A DNA stretch of 64,000 nucleotides from Datisca glomerata (taxonomy: Eukaryota > Streptophyta > Magnoliopsida > Cucurbitales > Datiscaceae). Location: positions 1 through 64,000 of the forward strand of contig QANY01012022.1 of assembly GCA_003255025.1 (NCBI GenBank). The letters run 5' to 3'. The notes beneath the pieces were generated by a model, which worked only from the letters and a program-made list of their open reading frames with translations, did no database searches and had not been told where the DNA came from. Every line of letters starts with the position of its first letter. Within the stretch, counting starts at the first letter, position 1. A program made the translations under genes and the position numbers. Below are positions 44,573 through 55,967 of the stretch, piece after piece.

Positions 44573-45593
44573 TTCCAATGCATTGTGGCCAAATTAATTG
44601 CAGATTTGACAGGTAACACGATGAATATTTCCTTAAGTTCTAGAGTTCTCAGAAGTTGACCCAATATGTTGAGAGAGAATTGTACTTTTTCCATTAGTAG
44701 GTGCATTTTATTGTGGTAAAGGAGAATATCTTCCCCTGCCAGAAATCCTACCTACGTTTGAAGTCCTACTACCTCTGTTATTATCAAATCTTACTCTGGC
44801 ATAATTATTACCATTACGATTTTGAGTAGAGACAAGTATTGCAACTGGTGGAAACAGAGTATCAATAGATTGTTGTTGCTCAATATTAGAAGCTTCTTCA
44901 ATCTTAAGCAAGGCATGAAGTTCTTCTAGTGAAATAGGATCAGATATAGTACGAATATAGGTGTTAAAGGCATTAAATTCATTTGGAAGACTATTTACAG
45001 TATAAAAAACTAAATCTTGCACCTCAATTACTACTGCTACAACTACAAGTTTATCAATTATCACCTTAATTCGTTGAATATATGCATCAATAGACTCAAT
45101 AGGTTTCTCACAGATCTTTTAAAGCTCATATTTAACACTCAAGATATTAGACCTTGAAAAGGATGCAAATCTGTGTTCAATCGAGTTCCATAATTCCTGA
45201 GAAGATTGACTTCCAAACACATATAAAATAGTTGTTAAAGACAAAGTAGCGTTGATTAGTCATTAACACTTGATCTGAGGTGATGCAGTAGTTGAAATCT
45301 AGAGAGATTTGAGAAGTGATTTCACCCTTTTCATTCTACAAGAACATTCTACGGCATGGAATTGAGCCATCGATTAACCCAAACAGAGAATGTGCTCACA
45401 CAATTGCCAAGATTTGATACTTCTAAAGTATAAAATTTGTTGAGTCTAAATTCATTGAAATGAGACTGCACATGTTTGTAAGCAAAAATAAAGTTGAATG
45501 TGAGCTTGAAAATGACCTCGAAGATGGAGGCACAGTGGAGTTCCCTTGAGATGACGAAGAAGAAGTAGGAGCTGAGGTTTGAGAGTTGGCCAT
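44573..45593 (-). pseudogene. Copia Gag with zinc knuckle, family S
   Basis: ATG at 45593 lies 20 bases from the primer site and opens MANSQTSAPTSSSSSQGN, followed by frameshifts. A 118-codon frame (45064-44708) contains VFYTVNSLPNEFNAFNTYIR and LEELHALLKIEEASNIEQQ, typical retrotransposon Gag blocks, and an Arg/Gly/Asn-rich tail. The knuckle CQICN*FGHNALECYN (44622-44573) keeps its CCHC ligands but has a stop inside. Confidence 0.75.
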
Positions 45594-45612
45594 GGTTGAT
45601 GTTTGTCAATTA

Positions 45613-45627
45613 GCTCTGATACCATGG
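45613..45627 (-). promoter_or_regulatory. Primer binding site (tRNA-Met type)
   Basis: The minus strand reads CCATGGTATCAGAGCTA, the initiator tRNA-Met complement with a preceding CCA. It lies between the 5' LTR side and the gag ATG. Confidence 0.8.
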
Positions 45628-45631
45628 AGAC

Positions 45632-45800
45632 AATTTAGAAAAATTGAATCTGTGTATACATCATTATTGTTCAGACATACTTAAAACATGAGTTAAATAA
45701 GATTTAAATAAAAACTAAGTATTATTGAGACTAATTAACTAAGTGTTGTTGATGGGTAGTTAGGAGCTGCTGTGTTGGAGCCTTGCAAGCTAATAACTTG
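45632..45800 (-). repeat. 5' LTR fragment, family S
   Basis: Shares CATCATTATTGTTCA, TTAAATA, AAACTAAGTATTA and GACTAATTAACTA with 40795-40966. Similarity ends near 45740, beyond which the sequence (GGGTAGTTAGGAGCTGCTGTG) instead resembles 63045-63080. The LTR edge is not fixed. Confidence 0.45.
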
Positions 45801-46814
45801 CATGATGTGCTATTGAAGAGATACAAATCTCTTTCTATTGATGATCCTAATAGAAGGGATCTGTTCAACAAATCGTGAATGTCTTTGTTGAGAACGCTAG
45901 GTCATGATGTGGTATGAGCCTTTTCTTTTTTGTTTTTGTTTTAACTTTTTAATTACATTTAGATCTAGTTCGTCAATTTCTAAATTGGACAGACAAGATC
46001 TAAACATAACGCTCTCCTGTTCATAGGAACATGAGATAAACCGTGCCCATGTTTAAGTGATTGTTCATTAGTAGGTTATTGAGTATTATGTTGATACTAA
46101 ATATGTTTTAATTACATAGGTCATTCAGTTTTAACTAAAGCATTTTAAATTTTTATCGTTGCAATTTAAAATGATTTGATAAGAAATATTGAGATATTAA
46201 TCAGAAATGAATTTTTTTACTATTCATATTATGTCACTGAAGACGAGGTAGCTTAACTTATTATTAAAACGAGATAATAGTCCGTACAGATTACAAATGA
46301 GATTTGTGTAATTTACTCTTTTATTTTATTTTTATCAAAGTGGAAAATGGTCACTTCATTGACATCAAAATCATCGATACAACATTCTCTCCACTGTGTT
46401 AAAAGCCCACTGGCCTGCTTAACTTTTTGCCCGCAATATAAGTCTTCAATTTGTATAATTTTCTCTAAGCTTCTTTATTTTTTTGCTTGAATTTTAAACC
46501 TTAATGCATTCGAAAGTTAATATCAAGTCAAGAGATTTATCTGTTTCCTTTGACATTGATATTTCCCCCGAACATAATCAAATAATTTAATATATGCAGG
46601 CCACTTGATATGTGCCGAAAGCTTTGCAAAGTTTCTTTGGAAGTCAACGTGATTTACAAGTTGACAATTACAGGATTTGAAATCGAAAAAGCCTATGTCA
46701 ATGTAATATAATAAGTTAGATAACCATAGTTAAGAATTGGTAGTTTCTTAAAATCTTTTAATAAGGATTATAAATAGCTCTGAAAAAATTATAGTAAATA
46801 CACTACGTCTTAGT
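45801..46814. other. No gene seen
   Basis: AT-rich intergenic DNA. No frame, repeat or element end that I can support. Confidence 0.4.
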
Positions 46815-47420
46815 TGTAGGGGAGAAAAAACATCATGGTTAAAGCTCACTCAATAATATTTCCGAACAAAACTCAATATTTCCATTTTTCAGGTACGGCC
46901 CACATTAAGTCCAAACTGAAGACTTTTCCATGACTAAAGTCACCATGATGATCGAGGCACTGTCCACGACTAGATCGATGGACACGACCCCACCTATACT
47001 TACACTTCTGAAGTCACATGGATGACAATGTAATCTCATTCTTAAGATCGTGGCTACTCAAGATAGCCGATATCATTTTCCTGTCACAATAAGATATAAT
47101 AATCAGTCATACAAGAAAATAATAGGTACACATCAAATCTATCATGTAATCTCATTGAGTGTTAAAGAGGATAATATCTTGATCGGATAATATTCTCCAC
47201 AAGTATCTCCATTCTTTATCAAAATAAGGAAGAATATACACTGAACCTGGACGTTTGACTGATATAGAAAATCATTATAAATATAAGATGGTAAGCAATT
47301 GTCCACAACACCAATTGTTCCTAAAACACTCTACTGACTTGATCGTCAGAGTGAATTAGGCGGGGCACCCTCACGGTGCCATGCCTACTACTTTCTCTAT
47401 CGTTCTTGATTTTTACAGAC
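46815..47420 (+). repeat. Possible solo LTR
   Basis: Runs from TGTAGGGGAG (46815) through a TATA-like TATAAATATAAG (47277) to ACTTGATCGTCAGAGTGAATTAGGCGGGGCACCC (47338-47371, not quoted whole elsewhere). It then reaches a Gypsy-like R/U5 layout ending near TTTTTACAGACTCCTAGACGAATC (47411). I recall the GATCGTC(G/A)GAGTGA word from plant Gypsy LTRs. No internal region or matching second LTR is present. Confidence 0.35.
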
Positions 47421-48880
47421 TCCTAGACGAATCACTGAGCGACGCGTGACGGACTTTTCGACAATCGATGCTGGAATATTTTTCGCATCAACATTAGTCT
47501 TAGTACAAAATCAAGTCTATATCTTTCGTCTCATTTCTCCATCTTGCGTTGAATCTCACGAACATGCTTTCGTTACATGTTTATTTTATGAGAGGGATAT
47601 CTCTCTGCATTTCCAAATACTTCTCTCTAAGTTAAAAATGTGTATATTTTATTTTCCCTTAGTTAAAACTAACCACGATATATTAGTGAGACTTATAAAG
47701 AAATAAAAAATATGACCGAAGATCGTATTGTCATGGGGCCGGCCTAGCAGTTTAGGCACGTATATTCTCTTTCATCAAGTTGTCTAACCATAGTTGACTC
47801 AAAATCTAACCCTTAACATCTGCACTTTCTTTTCAATATGTATTACCTTTTTTAACTAATAAATTTCGTTCTTAATTAGTGCATGTGATAATTCTGGTGT
47901 CAACATAGTTGAGATATCTGACCCTAATGCTTCTACTTTATAGCTTTTTGTTTTTCAAATAAGTCCCAACCAAATCGTTTGCTCAGAAAATTCTTGGATC
48001 AGGATTAGAGATCACTTTATCTCTAGTAATGGAGTTGAGATTTTCTAATAAATGGTAAATCTAAGAGAGGGACAATTTTGGTCTTATTAAAAAAGTTTAA
48101 GGATTAAAATGGTCAATTATGAAGTGCAGATGTATGATTTACACAAACTTAAAAGTAGATGTGTGTTTATTGCATTTTAACCTGAGTAAAATTAGGGATT
48201 TTAAGTAAAAGCAAAATGCAAAGCAAATGGAATTAAAACTACAATAAAATTAAAAAAAGATTAGAATTAAAATTCCAAAAGATAAATTATTAGCTTTAAA
48301 ATCAAGGAGAGCCTGACCCAATGAGCTTTTTGACAAAACATTATTTGAACTCAGGTTAAAACTTCTAATTCCAAGTCAGTCACCAGCTAAACTATTGGGG
48401 CTCATATTGTAATTATGGTTCAAGTTGATCATGTAGTAATTGTCTTATTGGATATAAGAAGCTTCGTCGAAACCAACTGGTTTACATGGTGACCATGCCA
48501 ACGTAGTCAACAAGATACTAAGAGACTATGGATAGAGATCATGTATCAAATGAACAAATTGAGGCCACATGTTCTGTCAATTGACTTATTCAATAGTTAA
48601 CTTTGCAGACAAACAAATTTATAAGCTTTAACTTGTTAAGCAATTGGGTTCGTTTCCATATATCATTGAATTTTAAAAATCAACTATCATCACACAATAT
48701 ACACGAAACTACATCACCCTGTATACATTGTTTTTGTCATGCACAATGGGATACTTTTTCTGTACATGAAAACACTTAATTGATGGGTCAAATAATACAA
48801 GCGCAAAGAATAGGTCAAATGGATAGACTCTAGACATTTGCAGAAAAATAATATACATTCCACAAAACGCGTATGCGTAA
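47421..48880. other. No gene seen; upstream flank of PCR gene
   Basis: AT-rich. An 86-codon plus frame (47446-47706) has no recognisable domain. Distal promoter of the downstream gene may lie here. Confidence 0.4.
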
Positions 48881-49043
48881 AACAAGTATATATATAGTCT
48901 ACAATTCTGTCAGTCTCTATGCTCATTATTTCTTATACAAATCAAAGCCCCTAGAGTAATTTTTGTTAGCCCTTTTCATCTCTTTTGGTTTATAAAATCT
49001 TCAGCGAGCTTAAAACCATCAATCGTTTATTTTTCTCTAAATC
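48881..49043 (+). promoter_or_regulatory. Core promoter and 5' UTR of PCR-like gene
   Basis: A TATA-like GTATATATATAG (48886-48897) lies about 150 bases upstream of the ATG, giving an expected transcription start near 48920-48930 and a 5' UTR of about 120 bases. A second TATA-like word, TATAAAAT at 48991, would leave a very short leader. The start ATG at 49044 is preceded by AAATC, a weak but acceptable plant context. ACGCGT (48868) is a possible cis element near the TATA box. Confidence 0.5.
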
Positions 49044-50205
49044 ATGAACTCTTCTAACCCAAATGCCTACGCTAAGTTCCCGGCCGAGGGGCAGCCTGCA
49101 ATGGGTGTTCCAGCTGGAAACCAGTATTATGGTAATCAGCCGCAATCTTCAGCACCTCCATTCCACCATCAGCCACGTGCACCGGCCGCTTGGTCCACTG
49201 GTCTCTGCGACTGCGGCTCTGACTTCGGAAACTGTAAGCGTTAATTCTCCTTACCTTCTCTACCTTGAGAAAAGTACTATAGTCTTAATGTTTATTTTAA
49301 ATGGTAATTGGGAAAGAGATCTTGAAATGAAGATCTGTTTTATCGAGAAAATGTGTGTACAAGGTTGCGGTTGCTTCATTAGTCATTAATTGTTGGATCG
49401 ATAACTTATGCATACTTTGCAGGTTGCATGACATGCTGGTGCCCATGCGTCACCTTCGGACAAATCGCAGAGATTTTAGACAGTGGGTCAACGTGTAAGC
49501 ATAAACATTTAGTTTTTGTTTAAAACAATTAAAGTTACCATATACTCTTTTATAATTACGAAATTAAATAAATAGTCGGTTGTTAATTGGTGGAAAAATG
49601 ATTCTATGTGGTTGCAGCATGTGGAGCTAGTGGAGCATTGTACGCACTAATTAACTTGTTAACCGGATGTGCTTGTTTATATTCAACCTGCTATCGTTCA
49701 AGAATGAGGCATCAGTATGGTTTAGAAGACAGCCCTTGTGCGGATTGTTTGGTTCATTGTTGCTGTGAGCCTTGTGCTTTGTGCCAAGAGTACCGTGAGC
49801 TCAAATACCGTGGATTCAACATGAGTATTGGTATAATCTCTCTCTCTCTCTCTAAATATTTTTACTGTAAATAATGTAATCATTGTCATTTGTTTATTAA
49901 TTCTCTCAATATCAATCTTTATCTTATCTTCTTTGAAACCATGTATTTTCCTATCCAAAATAATTCCCCTTTAGTATTATCTCCGCCTGTTGCTTTAGGG
50001 AAAAAAACTTAATTTCCCTCCATTAATTATTCAAATGAATCGCGAGTCGCCTATTAGGAATGATTGGTGTATATTAATTATACTGTTTTAATGGATGTTT
50101 TTGTATTTTTTTCTTGTATTTTTTTCAGGATGGCATGCCAACGTCCAACAAGGAAACGGCGGAATTGCGATGCCTCCAATGACAGAAGGAGGAATGAGAC
50201 GTTAA
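49044..50205 (+). CDS. PCR: PLAC8-domain protein, PLANT CADMIUM RESISTANCE family (4 exons)
   Basis: Exons 49044-49233, 49423-49494, 49618-49830 and 50129-50205 join in frame to 183 residues. All three introns are GT-AG. The protein has a Pro/Gln/Ala-rich N-terminus (1-50), then the PLAC8 core: [13 protein letters not shown] (52-64), the signature CCMTCWCPC (64-72, fitting CCxxxxCPC), and [15 protein letters not shown] (74-88). A hydrophobic segment (91-113) follows, then a Cys-rich block ([16 protein letters not shown], 128-143), YRELKYRGF (146-154) and a Gly/Met-rich tail ending at 183. Family members are plasma-membrane proteins that affect Cd/Zn export or, in the FW2.2/CNR branch, organ size. 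Which role this one has cannot be told. Length is normal for the family. It is the only intact gene in the window, flanked by retrotransposons on both sides. Confidence 0.95.
49838..49853 (+). repeat. (CT)n microsatellite in intron 3
   Basis: About eight CT units shortly after the exon 3 donor (GTATAATC at 49831). It is length-variable by nature but does not overlap splice sites. Confidence 0.85.
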
Positions 50206-50350
50206 ACAATATTTAAAGATTGATCAACCTTACTTGTGTGTTATTTGCTTGAAAGGTTTCTTTGTATTTAAGGATATATTTGCATGAAATTAGCAATGTT
50301 GAGCTATTGCATCTTGTATTCAAATCTAGCTTCAAATATTGGTTAACGAC
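50206..50350 (+). other. 3' UTR of PCR-like gene (approximate)
   Basis: T-rich sequence after the TAA stop at 50203-50205. No strong AATAAA is seen; TTGTATTCAAAT and nearby A-rich words could serve as diffuse plant poly-A signals. The end is an estimate. Confidence 0.4.
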
Positions 50351-50740
50351 TCAATTTCAAAATCATTAAGAATATGTCGACCTTTATTATTATATGTATA
50401 TCGTTTTTATATGTTTGTAATATTATTTAATCTTTCTCCTTAAAATTGTCCGATGGAACAAATCAATGGACATATATATTTTAGGATTTGTAATTTATAC
50501 GTATGTCAGATTTGTGTAATGTTTGCATACCAGATAGCCAACATATATTGAGTCAATAATAAATCAGTTTTGACGAATAAGGACAAATTAATTATCGTTG
50601 GTACGTAGATTCTCAAAGTCGAATGTTGCGAGGATTGCTAAATAAATTTACCTTGTTTGGTAGGGTACTCAATTTTATTTTTGTCGGTGGTGAAAATTAG
50701 CAGCAATCAGATTTTAGATTCGGCTAGCTATGAACTAGAA
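50351..50740. other. Intergenic, no gene seen
   Basis: AT-rich sequence between the PCR gene and the Copia LTR. AATAAATCAG occurs at 50559, but I see no coding frame. Confidence 0.4.
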
Positions 50741-51019
50741 TGTTCATAGTAGGACTTGTCAGAAAAACAGAAGCAAATAAAGACAGATGTTTACGTTGTT
50801 CAAAGGTTTTTCAGATTACAACTTACATTCACTCACAAAACTATCAATAGTAATACTCTCCTACCCCCAAGATAGCATCCAAGAAGTTATATATATAGAC
50901 GGTCGATTAGACAATTATATCTAATTAACTAACTGCTAACAAGCCCCTTTTAATTTATTTTTAACAGCTACGCTCTCCTTATGCTCATATAAAAAATCAG
51001 CACAAGTAAGTAGACTATT
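50741..51019 (-). repeat. Copia 3' LTR, distal part (split by Gypsy)
   Basis: Begins TGTTCATAG at 50741 (plus strand), so on its own strand the LTR ends CTATGAACA. Its other end is at 60405 (TGTTGCAACTT on the minus strand), after the Gypsy element is removed. With one copy of the CTATT target duplication the LTR would be about 312 bases. Confidence 0.6.
51015..51019. repeat. Target-site duplication CTATT, left copy
   Basis: CTATT at 51015-51019 equals CTATT at 60368-60372, exactly flanking the TG...CA ends of the Gypsy LTRs. Confidence 0.85.
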
Positions 51020-53581
51020 TGTAATATCCATGAATTTTATAAGGGTTATTTTTGTAATTCAAACCCTCACTCACAGATATGCACTCACTTACACACTATG
51101 TCAACCCAATTTGTTTTCCTCACACGCGTTCTCTCTCATTCATCTTCCCTAAATCTCTCTTTGCTTTTATCTCAAGCTTACCCACGTAAATCCCCCTCTT
51201 TCCTCCATTTATTTTTGCAGGAAACATAACCGTTTCCTTAGTGTGTAAATCTCATCTAATCTAATACTCTTTAAATCCCTCTTCTTCTCCATTTCTATTT
51301 CGAAACCCCTCCCTTTATAAATGTTGTTCAACCTCTTTCCCTCACTCTTTCGTTTGTTCTCTTTGGCAGCCTCTCTCCCTCATTCGAACATTTGCGTCTC
51401 ATTCTTTCAATTTCAACTTCTTCAGCGTTCTAATTTAAGTAAGTTTATCTCCCTTCTTTCTCCTATTTTCTTTCTCGTTTCCTCTTCTCTCTCTGAAATT
51501 TTGATTCTTCAATTTCAGCAATTTGTAAAAGTGTCACTCTCCAGTCCCTAATGGTGCATCATTGTCGTCATTCCTAGATTCAGCCCCTTGATCGTCTTCT
51601 CCATATTGTTGTTGCCTTCGTTGTCAGTAAGCTTGTTTCTCTCTCGCTTTCTATTCCAATTTATCCAATTCTTTCTCCTTTGCTAATATCTCCCATGTTC
51701 TCTCGATTTTGTTAGCAGCCAAACAAAAATTGGAGTTTTGAAATTTGTTTTGCTAAATTGTTTTATTGAATTGTTCAGCTTAGATGTTTCGGCTTAATTC
51801 TAGAACTGTTGATCACTTTTCTTAACATTGTCTTTTTGATGGATTAGCATTTATACCTCTTTATTTTAGTTCTGTTTATGTACTTTTTTTACGACTGATT
51901 TTTTTTTTGCAAGGCTATATTTCTATATTGCCCTTTTGATAATTCATCCTAGTGGGGTTTTTTGGTAATCAATAAAATATGTGATTTTTTTACACAATAA
52001 TAAAAGATCTTTCTCGTTGGTTCAAATTAAGTGGTTTTGTCATTTTTTTCAAACAAATAAATAAGTTCTTTTATGTGAAACAAATAGTTTTATAACTCTA
52101 TAAGCAATTGAATCAATTTTAGAGTGATTTCAATGCTTATTAGATTTCTCTAGTGTGTTTAAGAATTTTGTGTGTTTACCCATTTTGTTTGGCTATGTAT
52201 TTATTACCAATCAGTGTTTCAATTGTGACTCGAGCCATGGTTTACCCAGCTCGAATCCGTTCAATTGAACCCGACCGAACCGGTTCAGTTCACTCCGAAC
52301 CTAGTTGAACTGGATTGAACCTCTTGATTAGTTTACACCTTGTTCAATTTCACTTTTTTCTTTACCTCACTCGCCCTGCTCGTTAAATAAATAATTGTAG
52401 TTATTATATGAATACTTAGTGATCTGGAATCTGTGAATTTCAAGTCAATAGTTGCTGAATTTAATTCGTATCGATTCAAGTAAGTGGATTTACATAATAA
52501 TTCGATTCATGTGTTATAAGTGTAGAATATATAATGTGAAATTATTTTATTATTTCTTTATGTTCAATCTTATGATCAAGTGTTTTAATTGGTTTCCATA
52601 TTATGATGAAATTTTTTGCCATGTTACGTATGATTATATTTTGAGTTATACATATATTAGTTATTTTGTTTATGTTCATGAACAAGTTATATGTTTACTC
52701 ACGTATATGTGATAATGTGAATAATAATTCAAGTAAAAAGTCATAAGTAAACAAGAAGTAGATTTAGTCATATCCCTTAGTTATCAAGTAACCAGATTGT
52801 TCACATCATGTTATCAAGTTATACAATTAGGTGTCACCATGTTCATGTTAGCGCCATTAAGGTTCAGATAACCTTAAGTGACATCAAGTTTCAGGACACC
52901 TAATCTGTCATGTTCACGTTCATGTTACAAGTTCAAGTTCAAGTTGTGAAACAGTTCGGGTTAGGTTGTTAATCGAGGAATATGTCTAGTCGAGTTATGA
53001 TCAAGCAAGTATATGTATTGGCAGGTATAGGTACAAGTCCAAGTTATATGTTAATCATGAAATCTGTGTGTTGTTACAAGTATTTTATGTGACCAGTAAA
53101 CGTGTGAAATAAATTTGCATGAGTTAAATGTTTACATTTATGTAATGTGAAACTTATTAGTATGTGAATTTACTTACTGAGTATTTTTAATACTCACCCC
53201 CCATAGATGATTGTGTTGCAGATGATGGTGAGCAGCAGGAGTGAGGAACTGCCATAGCAAGCATGATTATGATTTCTAAGTTTAATTATAACATTATGAC
53301 TTCAGTTTGACTTCAGTTATTTTAGAAATTTATGAATATTCATGTTTAATCTTTCATGTCTTATGGATTTTCATGCTTCACTCTATTATAGTTTAATGAA
53401 TCATTTATTTCAGTTTAATGAGTAAATATTTTTTTAAAATAATTTTTTGCTTCCGCTATTTAACGTTAAAATTAGGGTTTTCAATTTGGGGATTTTCTCA
53501 AATTAGGGTTTTAATTGAATTGACAATTTTTGATTTATGAAATTTCAAGCATGTTTAACCCTCAGGAAACAGGGCGTTACA
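51020..53581 (+). repeat. 5' LTR of Gypsy (2562 bp)
   Basis: Starts TGTAATATCC, ends GGGCGTTACA. It contains TTTATAAATG (51315), a candidate TATA box, followed by a CT-rich transcribed stretch. A zone rich in GAACC/GGTTC words lies at 52225-52325. It carries about 309 bases (51201-51509) missing from the 3' LTR. Confidence 0.92.
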
Positions 53582-53584
53582 GTT

Positions 53585-53601
53585 TTATATCAGAACCATG
53601 G
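53585..53601 (+). promoter_or_regulatory. Primer binding site (mutated tRNA-Met type)
   Basis: TTATATCAGAACCATGG lies three bases after the 5' LTR. Compared with TGGTATCAGAGCCATGG it carries three or four changes, so priming would now be poor. Confidence 0.7.
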
Positions 53602-53807
53602 TTTTAGATTCTGTAGACTTTTCTATGTAAAAAGTATGGCATGTCGCTCATTCTGCTTCTCCATCACCTTACAAGTCAAGTACGCATATTATATATATGT
53701 TTTAACTATTGAATCAATTGCTATGCTTTAGAATCATTATGACATGTTCGATTACGTTTATGTTATTTTGCGTGTTAAAATTAGACTTTTGGGAAGTCTT
53801 CGGTTGT

Positions 53808-54600
53808 ATGGGTAGCAGTACGATGGCGCCCCCTACAAGGAACAACAACAGTCATGCACCAATCAATCCTACTGCTAACCCTCCAACACCTATGGTGGAG
53901 ATGTTTCAAGAGTTCTTAGAATTGTTAAGGCAGACGGTGACAGCTCACCCGACACAACAAGCACAACAACCACAGCAAACACCAGGGGAGATATAGTTGA
54001 TATAGACCTTCAGGAGGCTGAATCCACCTGAATTTGATGGTCATTCATCTGATCCACTACTAGTTGATGAATGGATTGCAAGCCTGGAGCAGAATTTCCA
54101 GTTTATGTCATGTTCTGAGATTCAGATGGTTGTTTGTGCAACATTTATGCTGACGCGGGAGGCTCAGAAATGGTGAAAGCTCATACGGAGAGCTCATGAC
54201 ATCAACAATAATCCAGTGACATGGGATCGTTTCAAGGAACTTTTCCTTGAGAACTATTTTCCGATCACGGTCAGAACAGAGAAGGAGGCTGAATTTCTAA
54301 GACTTGTGCAAGGAGCTATGAATGTAAATAAATATGAGCAGAAGTTTGAAGAATTGTCTCGGTACGCCATGCACTATGTGGATAACGAGATAAAAAAGGC
54401 TCAGACTTTTGAAAGAGGACTGCGTCCAGAGATTAAGGGTTCAGTGTCACTTCTTAAGCATACCACCTACATAGCGGTGGTTGAGGCAGCTTTACTGATG
54501 GAACAGAATCTTCCACCACATGCACCACCTCGGTGAGAGCAATCATTTCATGGAAATAGGAAATCACAGAATTCTCATCAAGATCCTCACAATGCAAAAG
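53808..54600 (+). pseudogene. Gypsy Gag
   Basis: The best start is ATG at 53808 (MGSSTMAPPTRNN), giving an Ala/Pro/Gln-rich N-terminus. Stops follow at 53994, 54174 and 54534 in the same frame. The capsid block includes PPEFDGHSSDPLLVDEWI, TWDRFKELFLENYFP and NKYEQKFEELSRYA, standard for plant Gypsy Gag (Retrotrans_gag). The frame is conserved throughout, so damage is by substitutions rather than indels. Confidence 0.85.
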
Positions 54601-54605
54601 GGCAG

Positions 54606-55368
54606 ATGATCAAATCAAAACTCTTATGTGCTACATGTAACAAACATCATGTTGGTCAATGTTTTAAGGCGATCAATGCTTACTTTAAGTGTGGAAAGAT
54701 TGGGCATTACCTCAGACAGTGCCCTCTACTTGCTCATGGACAGACCAGTGAAGTTGTTGGTGGTAGAGCTAAAGGAAAAGTTTTCGCATTAACTTCCCAA
54801 GAAGCTGAGCAGTCGGATGCAGTTGTGGCAGGTACATTACTTGTACTAGGACATTCAGCTTTCACATTGATTGATTCCGGATCCACGCATTCTTTTATTT
54901 CTACTTCATTTGTAACTCATGGATCATTGCCTATTGTGCCTTTGGGTTTTGAATTATGTGTTTCTACGCCTTCTAGAGCGATGATTGCGGATAATGTTAT
55001 GTGTGCTAGACTTATAGTCCTAGGGATGCATGATTTTGATGTAATCCTAGAGATGGATTGGTTGGCTATAAATTATGCCAACATAGATTGTTATCGAAAA
55101 GAAGTTCGATTACTACCTCCTGGTAGGCCTAGCTTCAAGTTTAGGGGATCCAAGCAATGCTCAATACTGAAGGTTATATCTGCTTTGCGGGCACAACGCC
55201 TACTTGATCATGGTAATTGGGGTTACTTAGCTTCTGTTGTGGATACAACTAAGACATATGTTGATATTGGATTGGTCCCGGTCATTTCTGAATTGTTGGA
55301 TGTTTTTCCTGATGATTTGCTAGGACTTCCTCATCCTCAAGAGACGTATTTTCATATTGAGTTGGTAT
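54606..55368 (+). pseudogene. Gypsy nucleocapsid knuckle and protease
   Basis: Open 254-codon frame. LCATCNKHHVGQC is a first Cys/His motif. The classical knuckle reads YFKCGKIGHYLRQC, with the first Cys changed to Tyr. FTLIDSGSTHSFIS is the aspartic protease active site with DSG intact. DVILEMDWL (MDWL block) and PVISELLDVFPDDLLGLP lead into RT. The stop at 55368 separates it from RT. Confidence 0.88.
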
Positions 55369-55429
55369 AAGTCACTGCCCCTATATCTAAAGCTCTGTAT
55401 CGTATGGCTCCTACAGAGTTGAAAGAACT

Positions 55430-55966
55430 TAAAGATCAACTTCAAGAATTACTGGATAAGGGTTTCATAAGACCCAGTATTTCACCTTGGGGTGCTCCAG
55501 TGTTATTTATTAAAAAGAAAGATGGATTAATGAGGCTCTGCATTGACTAGAGGGAATTGAATAAAGTCACTATCAAGAATAAGTATCTGTTACCACGCAT
55601 TGAGGATTTGTTCGATCAACTTCAGGGAGCATCAATATTCTCTAAGATTGATTTAAGATCAGGATACCATCAGCTCAGGATTCAATATTAGGATATTTTT
55701 AAGGCAGCGTTTCGCACTCGTTACGGCCATTACGAGTTTGTAGTAATGTCATTTGGATTAACTAACGCTCTGGCAGCCTTTATGGATTTAATGAACAGGG
55801 TGTTCAATGAGTACCTGGATTCTTTTGTGATTGTCTTTATTGATGATATTCTGGTGTGCTCTAGATCGGAGGCCGAACATATGAATCATCTCATGATTGT
55901 TTTGCAAACATTAAGGACACACCGGTTATATGCCAAATTTTAGAAGTGTGAGTTTCGGCTTCAACA
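55430..55966 (+). pseudogene. Gypsy reverse transcriptase
   Basis: Same frame as protease. Blocks: [29 protein letters not shown] then a stop where 'CIDYRELN' has Tyr, [29 protein letters not shown], a stop at about 55691, [19 protein letters not shown], and [12 protein letters not shown] with the FIDD catalytic pair. Another stop is at 55940. The fold is complete apart from these three stops. Confidence 0.9.
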
Positions 55967-55967
55967 A

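Larger units (their letters stand above)
40967..45630 (-). mobile_element. Ty1/Copia internal region, family S
   Basis: From right to left on the minus strand: primer site (45627-45613), gag start at 45593, zinc knuckle near 44620, protease 44530-44050, integrase 43579-43020, RT 42420-41480, RNase H 41480-41040, and G-rich polypurine tract at 40977. It is interrupted by a 463-bp TIR element at 43580-44042. Frames are heavily broken. Confidence 0.75.

Noticed and set aside
49608..49874. 88-codon frame across exon 3 into intron 3
   Set aside because: It reads through the exon 3 donor; exon junctions that preserve the PLAC8 frame are clearly better.
49722..49958. Minus-strand frame antisense to the PCR gene
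   Set aside because: Shadow of exon 3 and the CT repeat of intron 3.
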